Shown here: one piece after another, positions 59,087 through 64,000 of the stretch
Layout: every line of letters starts with the position of its first letter
Numbering within the stretch: the first letter of the stretch is position 1
DNA from: Hymenobacter artigasi
Lineage (GTDB): Bacteria; Bacteroidota; Bacteroidia; Cytophagales; Hymenobacteraceae
Assembly (NCBI RefSeq): GCF_012275535.1
Contig: NZ_JAAVTK010000004.1
Span: forward strand, 186,001 to 250,000
Reading direction: 5' to 3'
DNA: 64,000 nt
Made by a program: the position numbers and the translations under genes
The notes under the pieces: model-generated
Database searches by the model: none
Seen by the model: the letters and a program-made list of their open reading frames with translations, nothing else
Told to the model about the DNA's origin: nothing

Positions 59087-61732
59087 ATGGCGGAAGGCGA
59101 AAAAATCATTCCGATTAACATCGAAGACGAGATGCGGGGCGCCTACATCGATTACTCGATGTCGGTTATCATCTCCCGGGCCCTGCCCGATGTCCGCGAC
59201 GGCCTGAAGCCCGTGCACCGGCGCGTGCTCTACGGCATGAGCGAACTGGGCGTGGGCTACAATAAATCCTACAAAAAATCGGCCCGTATCGTGGGCGAAG
59301 TGCTGGGTAAATACCACCCGCACGGCGACTCGTCGGTGTACGACACCATGGTGCGCATGGCTCAGGACTGGAGCCTGCGCTACCCATTGGTAGACGGCCA
59401 GGGCAACTTCGGCTCCGTTGATGGTGACTCGCCGGCGGCTATGCGTTACACCGAAGCGCGCCTTAAGCGCCTTTCGGACGAAATGCTCGGCGACCTGGAC
59501 AAGGACACCGTCGATTTCCAGCCCAACTTCGACGACTCGCTCGAAGAGCCCAGCGTAATGCCCGCCAAGTTCCCCAACCTGCTGGTGAACGGCACGACGG
59601 GCATTGCTGTGGGCATGGCCACCAACATGGCCCCGCACAACATGACGGAAGTCGTGAGCGGCATCATTGCCTACCTCGAAAACCCCGACATCACGGTGGC
59701 CGAGCTCATGCAGTACGTTACGGCGCCCGACTTCCCCACCGGTGGCATCATCTACGGCTACGAGGGCGTGAAGCAGGCGTTTGAAACCGGCCGTGGCCGC
59801 GTCGTAATGCGCGCCAAAGCCTCGTTCGAAACCTCCAAAACCGGCAAAGAGCAAATCGTCGTCACCGAGATTCCCTACATGGTGAACAAGGCGTCGATGA
59901 TTGAGAAAACGGCCGCGCTCATCAACGACAAGAAGATTGAGGGCATTTCGGACATGCGCGACGAGTCGGACCGCGACGGCATGCGCATCGTCTACGACCT
60001 GAAGCGCGACGCCATGCCCAGCGTGGTGCTCAACAACCTTTACAAGTACACCCAGCTGCAAAGCTCCTTCGGCGTCAACAACGTGTGCCTGGTGAAAGGC
60101 CGCCCGATGACGCTGAACCTCCAGCAGCTCATCCAGTACTTTGTCGAGCATCGCGCCGAAGTTATTGTGCGCCGCACGCGCTACGAGCTGGCCGAGGCCC
60201 AGAAGCGGGCCCACATTCTCGAAGGCCTGCTCATCGCTCTCGACCATCTCGACGAGGTAATCGCCCTCATCCGCAGCTCGCGTGACCCCGAGGTGGCCCG
60301 TGGCCAGCTCATCTCGCGTTTCGCGCTGAGCGAAGTGCAGGCCCGCGCCATTCTGGACATGCGCCTGCAGCGCCTCACCGGCTTGGAGCGCGACAAAATC
60401 GTGGCCGAATACAACGAGCTGATGAAGCTGGTTGACTACCTGAAGTCGGTGCTCGAATCGGAAGTATTGCAGCGCGGCATCATCAAAACAGAGCTTCTCG
60501 ATATCCGGGAGCGCTACGGCGATGCCCGCCGCACGGAAATCAATTACATCGGTGGTGATTTCTCGACCGAAGACATGATTGCCGACGAGGCCATGGTCAT
60601 CACCATTTCGCGCGAAGGCTATATCAAGCGCACCAACCTCGACGAATACCGGGCCCAGGGCCGCGGCGGGGCCGGTTCGCGTGGGGCTATCTCCAAGAAG
60701 GACGACTTTACGGAGCATCTTTTCGTGGCCACCACCCACGAGTACTTGTTGTTCTTCACCGAGCTTGGCCGCGTGTTCTGGCTCAAGGTGTATGAAGTAC
60801 CGGAAGGAGGGAAGGCCACCAAAGGCCTGCCCCTGCAAAACCTCATCGAGATTCCGCGCGAAGACAAAGTGCGTTCCGTACTCAATGTGCGGGGCCTCAA
60901 AGACCCGGATTACCTCGAAAACACCTTCCTGATGTTCTGCACTGAGCAGGGCACCGTGAAGAAAACCCCCCTCGAAGCATACTCGCGCCCACGTACGGCT
61001 GGCATCAACGCCATTACCATCAACGAAGGCGACCGCATTCTCGATGTTCAGCTGCTCGCGCCGAACTCAGAAGTAGTGCTCGCGCTCCGTTCCGGCCGTG
61101 CCGTTCGCTTCAACGAAGGCAAGGTTCGCTCGATGGGCCGGGCCGCCGCCGGTGTGCGCGGCATCAGCCTGTCCGACACGCCCGGCGACCGGGTTGTGGG
61201 CATGGTCTGCCTCGCCGACCCCACCCAGGAACTACTGGTGGTGACTGAGCATGGCTACGGCAAGCGCAGCTCGCTCGATGAGTACCGCGTGACCAACCGG
61301 GGCGGCAAAGGCGTCCGGGCCATGAAAATTACCGAAAAAACGGGTAATCTGGTGGCCATCAAGGACGTTAATGATACTGACGACCTGATGATTATCAACA
61401 AGTCCGGTATTACCATCCGCCTTCGCATGAGCGATTTGCGCACGATTGGCCGGGCCACGCAAGGCGTGCGGTTGATTAAAATCAGCGCCAACGATGAAAT
61501 TTCTTCGGTAGCCAAAGTTGCCGCCGAAGAAAAGGAGGAAGAAACCGAAGCCGTGCTCGTCACGACCACCGAAGAAGGTGGGGCGCAGGTTGTAGTAGCC
61601 CTTCATGGTGCTGAAAACGAAGCGCTTGACGATGATGCCGACGAGGCTGACGAAACCGACGATGAGTTGGAAGACGACAGCGACGATGAAGCAGATTCGG
61701 AAGATGAACCCGAATCCGACGACTTGGCATAA
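59087..61732 (+). CDS. gyrA: DNA gyrase subunit A
   Basis: 881 residues. Breakage-reunion subunit of gyrase. Catalytic Tyr in [10 protein letters not shown] (about 124); quinolone-resistance region [20 protein letters not shown] with Ser and Asp at the positions of E. coli 83 and 87, so no classic resistance change. The C-terminal six-blade beta-pinwheel contains a diverged GyrA box (QGRGGAGSR) and [13 protein letters not shown] in a later blade. The last 60 residues are strongly acidic (Asp/Glu), an extension not present in E. coli ParC. Length and context favour GyrA over ParC. Confidence 0.96.
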   Translation: MAEGEKIIPINIEDEMRGAYIDYSMSVIISRALPDVRDGLKPVHRRVLYGMSELGVGYNKSYKKSARIVGEVLGKYHPHGDSSVYDTMVRMAQDWSLRYPLVDGQGNFGSVDGDSPAAMRYTEARLKRLSDEMLGDLDKDTVDFQPNFDDSLEEPSVMPAKFPNLLVNGTTGIAVGMATNMAPHNMTEVVSGIIAYLENPDITVAELMQYVTAPDFPTGGIIYGYEGVKQAFETGRGRVVMRAKASFETSKTGKEQIVVTEIPYMVNKASMIEKTAALINDKKIEGISDMRDESDRDGMRIVYDLKRDAMPSVVLNNLYKYTQLQSSFGVNNVCLVKGRPMTLNLQQLIQYFVEHRAEVIVRRTRYELAEAQKRAHILEGLLIALDHLDEVIALIRSSRDPEVARGQLISRFALSEVQARAILDMRLQRLTGLERDKIVAEYNELMKLVDYLKSVLESEVLQRGIIKTELLDIRERYGDARRTEINYIGGDFSTEDMIADEAMVITISREGYIKRTNLDEYRAQGRGGAGSRGAISKKDDFTEHLFVATTHEYLLFFTELGRVFWLKVYEVPEGGKATKGLPLQNLIEIPREDKVRSVLNVRGLKDPDYLENTFLMFCTEQGTVKKTPLEAYSRPRTAGINAITINEGDRILDVQLLAPNSEVVLALRSGRAVRFNEGKVRSMGRAAAGVRGISLSDTPGDRVVGMVCLADPTQELLVVTEHGYGKRSSLDEYRVTNRGGKGVRAMKITEKTGNLVAIKDVNDTDDLMIINKSGITIRLRMSDLRTIGRATQGVRLIKISANDEISSVAKVAAEEKEEETEAVLVTTTEEGGAQVVVALHGAENEALDDDADEADETDDELEDDSDDEADSEDEPESDDLA

Positions 61733-61747
61733 TTGCTGAAGTAGGAG

Positions 61748-61782
61748 CGGGGCGGTCCATTTGGTCCGCCCCGTTTATTTTT
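61748..61782 (+). terminator. Terminator after gyrA
   Basis: CGGGGCGG pairs with CCGCCCCG, 10-base loop, followed by TTTATTTTT. Confidence 0.9.
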
Positions 61783-61917
61783 GACGAACCCAAGGCCACA
61801 ACCCATCGTTTCCGGTTTCGGGCCTTACCCCAAAAAATCACTTTTTTTCATTTTTCCCGCCGTTATCAAGTCGGGTGACTTTTACTCAGACTTGAATCCC
61901 GGCCAATTCCCGAACTC

Positions 61918-63075
61918 ATGAAGAAGACCTTTCTGACGATTGCCGTCGCCGTTGCTTTGGCCGGTGGGTTGCCCTCGCTGGCTTTCGCCCAAACTTCAGC
62001 CGTCACCAACGCCATTCTGAACCAGCGTTCCGGCTTGTTGGATAAAGCCCGCACGGACATTGATAAAGCCATTGTAAACGAGAAAACCAGCGGCAAAGCC
62101 AAAACCTGGTTTACCCGTGGTCAAGTTTACGAAGGCATGCTGGAAAGCCCCATCTACGGCAAACAGTTGCAGCCAGGCGAGGGCCTCCAGAAATCGTATG
62201 AGTCTTATAACAAGACCATTGAGCTGGATACAAAGGATGGCGAATTCGGCAAGCAAGCTGTTGCCAGAATGGACGGGCTCTACGGCCGGGCATTTAACGA
62301 TGCCGTGAACAGCTACAACGAGAAGAGCTACGACAAAGCCATTGAGAGCTATAAGCTAGCTTCCAGAATTAAGCCACAGGATACCACTGCAGTGCTGTAC
62401 TCGGCGTATGCCTCGGAAGCCAAGCAGGATTTCGCGGGTGCCAAAGCGAGCTATAACCAACTGCTGGGCATGAACTACAAGTCGGTGACGTTGTATTCGC
62501 GCTTGCTTCAAATGGCCAAGCAGCAGAACGATAATGCCGAAGCTGCTAAAGTAGTGCAGCAGGCTCTGGTAGCTTACCCCAACAATAAATCCTTTATGCT
62601 GGAGGATTTGAACATGTCGCTCGCCAGTGGTAAAGGGGAAGATGCCCTTGCCAAAATCAATAAGGCCATCATTGCCGACCCCGGTAATTCGAACCTTTAT
62701 GCAGTTCGTGGTTCTATGTATGACCAGCAAAAGAAAAACGAACTGGCTGTTGCTGATTACAAGAAAGCCGTTGAGTTGGAGCCCAACAATTTCGATGCCC
62801 AGTTCAACCTTGGTGTATACAATTACAACAAGGCAGCTGACGCATACACCAAGGCCAGTAAAATGGACCTGAAAACGTATCAGGCTTCGGGCAAGAAATT
62901 TGAAACTGAAGGTAAAAAATATTTTGAAGCTTCAGTTCCATATTTTGAGAAAGCACTTCAGTTGCAGCCCGATGACCGCAATACGCTGGTTTCCCTGCAG
63001 AAAGTTTATTTCCGCTTAGGCCGTAATGCCGATTCGGAGAAGCTTAATGCAAAGCTTAAGACCCTGACGAAGTAG
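61918..63075 (+). CDS. Secreted tetratricopeptide-repeat protein
   Basis: 385 residues. Signal peptide ending LAFAQ. Multiple TPR-like helix pairs (FNDAVNSYNEKSYDKAIESYKLASRIKPQDTT; YAVRGSMYDQQKKNELAVADYKKAVELEPNN; ASVPYFEKALQLQPDDRNTL). Scaffold role in the periplasm is likely; partner unknown. GC is lower than in gyrA. Confidence 0.88.
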   Translation: MKKTFLTIAVAVALAGGLPSLAFAQTSAVTNAILNQRSGLLDKARTDIDKAIVNEKTSGKAKTWFTRGQVYEGMLESPIYGKQLQPGEGLQKSYESYNKTIELDTKDGEFGKQAVARMDGLYGRAFNDAVNSYNEKSYDKAIESYKLASRIKPQDTTAVLYSAYASEAKQDFAGAKASYNQLLGMNYKSVTLYSRLLQMAKQQNDNAEAAKVVQQALVAYPNNKSFMLEDLNMSLASGKGEDALAKINKAIIADPGNSNLYAVRGSMYDQQKKNELAVADYKKAVELEPNNFDAQFNLGVYNYNKAADAYTKASKMDLKTYQASGKKFETEGKKYFEASVPYFEKALQLQPDDRNTLVSLQKVYFRLGRNADSEKLNAKLKTLTK

Positions 63076-63101
63076 GGGCTGGGGTTGCTATTAGGATGAC
63101 T

Positions 63102-63137
63102 GAAAAGGCCCGCACTCAAGCGGGCCTTTTCTTTTTT
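63102..63137 (+). terminator. Rho-independent terminator after TPR gene
   Basis: GAAAAGGCCCGC pairs with GCGGGCCTTTTC, 6-base loop, T run. Confidence 0.95.
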
Positions 63138-64000
63138 GAATATGCTACTTAACATAATATAAATTATAAGACAAAATATATGGTGTGGTTTTTTCTTGCT
63201 TTAAAAGGCTCGCTAACGTTTCACTAGCCTAAGTGACTTTTGTTTTGATAGGGTTTTATGAAGAATGCTCGGCAGTTGGTTTCATTAATAGATTCTACTC
63301 TGAGTAGATTCTATCTTCAATTGTACAGTAGATTGGGTTTTCTTTTATTTGGTTACTTGCTTTCCTTATTTCTTTTTGCGGCGGTGGTCCAGGTCTTTTA
63401 TTTGCAGGAACTGACCCTGCTTGCTGTAATAGATATCGAGCAGGCTGTGGTACGTACACCAGATGCCTTGGCTGTCGTCCTGGGCACCGAGCCGGTGGCT
63501 TCCCACTCGGCTTGCAGCGCCTTCAGCCTGCCGGAGCTGACTTTGGTTTCGGCTATGAGTTCTGTTGGTTCCGTTTTGTTGCTCTAGTTTCCTTTGTTGC
63601 GGATGGTTTATGCCTGTTGGTTTATTAGTTCATTTCGTTGGGTGTCTAAGCTGCAAGTCCATCATCAGTTGCTCTATTAATGGGTACTGTTAGCTGTACT
63701 AAAGATATGGACACGTTTGGGTTGGATTTGTCCTTAGACTTAAGACTTGTTGTTGACTTTGTGCCGCACTGTATATCATTGCACTTTGTACACTGATGGC
63801 TAAGAGTCAGAGTGTACTGAAAAGATAATTTAAATAAGTACAAGATAGTAGAAAATATTGAGCATTTTATGTACTTATAATTACTTTAATAACATGCTCC
63901 TCTCCTATTATCTTTTATACTATGTGTATTTCGTTATGTAACTGATTCATTTACTAGGTTATGAGCGTATGGGTGCATTATATCAAAAAAAAGTTTCTTA
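63138..64000. other. AT-rich region without intact genes
   Basis: Apart from the DUF349 fragment no coding pattern, RNA gene or clear promoter is visible to the window end. Base composition is markedly lower in GC than the rest of the window, which suggests either foreign DNA or a decayed segment. Confidence 0.6.
63376..63553 (-). pseudogene. Decayed inverted fragment of the DUF349 gene
   Basis: The minus strand of this segment aligns end to end with 47816-47994 of the DUF349 gene (for example CAGCTCCGGCA, GCTGAAGG, GCAAGCAGGG, TTCCTGCA shared), with scattered substitutions and one base missing that shifts the frame. It encodes AETKVSSGRLKALQAEWEATGSVP before the shift. A plus-strand 109-codon frame over it is an artefact of this fragment. 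Confidence 0.85.

Noticed and set aside
59330..59400. Quinolone-resistance change in gyrA
   Set aside because: The key Ser and Asp positions are the susceptible type.
63258..63587. 109-codon plus-strand frame that looks like a membrane protein
   Set aside because: Its second half is the reverse strand of a DUF349 fragment; the first half is AT-rich sequence that mimics hydrophobic codons.

Overview
The window is chromosomal DNA from a GC-rich member of the Bacteroidota, most likely Cytophagales and probably Hymenobacter-like. Several things point there: secreted proteins with type IX secretion (T9SS) C-terminal sorting domains; promoters of the Bacteroidetes form TAnnTTTG (mostly TACCTTTG or TACTTTTG) with few recognisable Shine-Dalgarno sequences; a single-chain alpha/beta 2-oxoacid dehydrogenase E1; DUF349 and DUF1015 proteins; and a TamL-type outer-membrane assembly lipoprotein. 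Most of the window is housekeeping sequence with short intergenic gaps.

Layout, left half. 0-17 kb: end of an acyl-CoA thioesterase gene, two tandem secreted M43 metalloproteases, pcm, a sugar-phosphate transferase, mnmA, a lipoprotein, a T9SS subtilase, a zinc-ribbon protein, riboflavin synthase, a second lipoprotein, a PAP2 phosphatase overlapping hemF, and the fused E1 subunit. 17-21 kb: a Coq4-family protein, a cluster of long inverted repeats, then tamL divergent from and overlapping an rRNA/tRNA methyltransferase. 22-25 kb: an operon of ECF sigma factor, membrane-bound anti-sigma-like protein and outer-membrane protein. 25-29 kb: a CLC antiporter preceded by a fluoride riboswitch, then a Met/His-rich outer-membrane protein that may bind copper. 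29-35 kb: FAD oxidoreductase, MHS-type transporter, tryptophan 2,3-dioxygenase and serine dehydratase beta subunit. 35-49 kb: TolC plus HlyD efflux parts without a pump gene, gpsA, a translationally coupled membrane-protein/maf/DUF1015 operon, pdxH, a YqgE-family gene and a long DUF349 protein.

From a tRNA-Thr gene at 49.3 kb to about 55.8 kb the sequence looks like a decayed integrated element. It holds a broken tyrosine recombinase next to the tRNA, two secreted-protein genes, a RecE-like PD-(D/E)XK nuclease pseudogene interrupted by an IS5-family insertion sequence with clear ends and target duplication, and an ASCH-domain protein. Housekeeping genes resume (PAP2, DUF547, HD hydrolase, gyrA, a TPR protein). 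The last 0.9 kb is AT-rich and holds a decayed inverted fragment of the DUF349 gene.

The least expected structure is a set of six intergenic hairpins whose arms are degenerate tandem heptanucleotide repeats. Each has its own heptamer sequence, yet all share the architecture of two inverted heptad arrays, and they abut stop or start codons, often filling the whole gap between genes. The best-supported regulatory system is the fluoride riboswitch with its CLC fluoride exporter.
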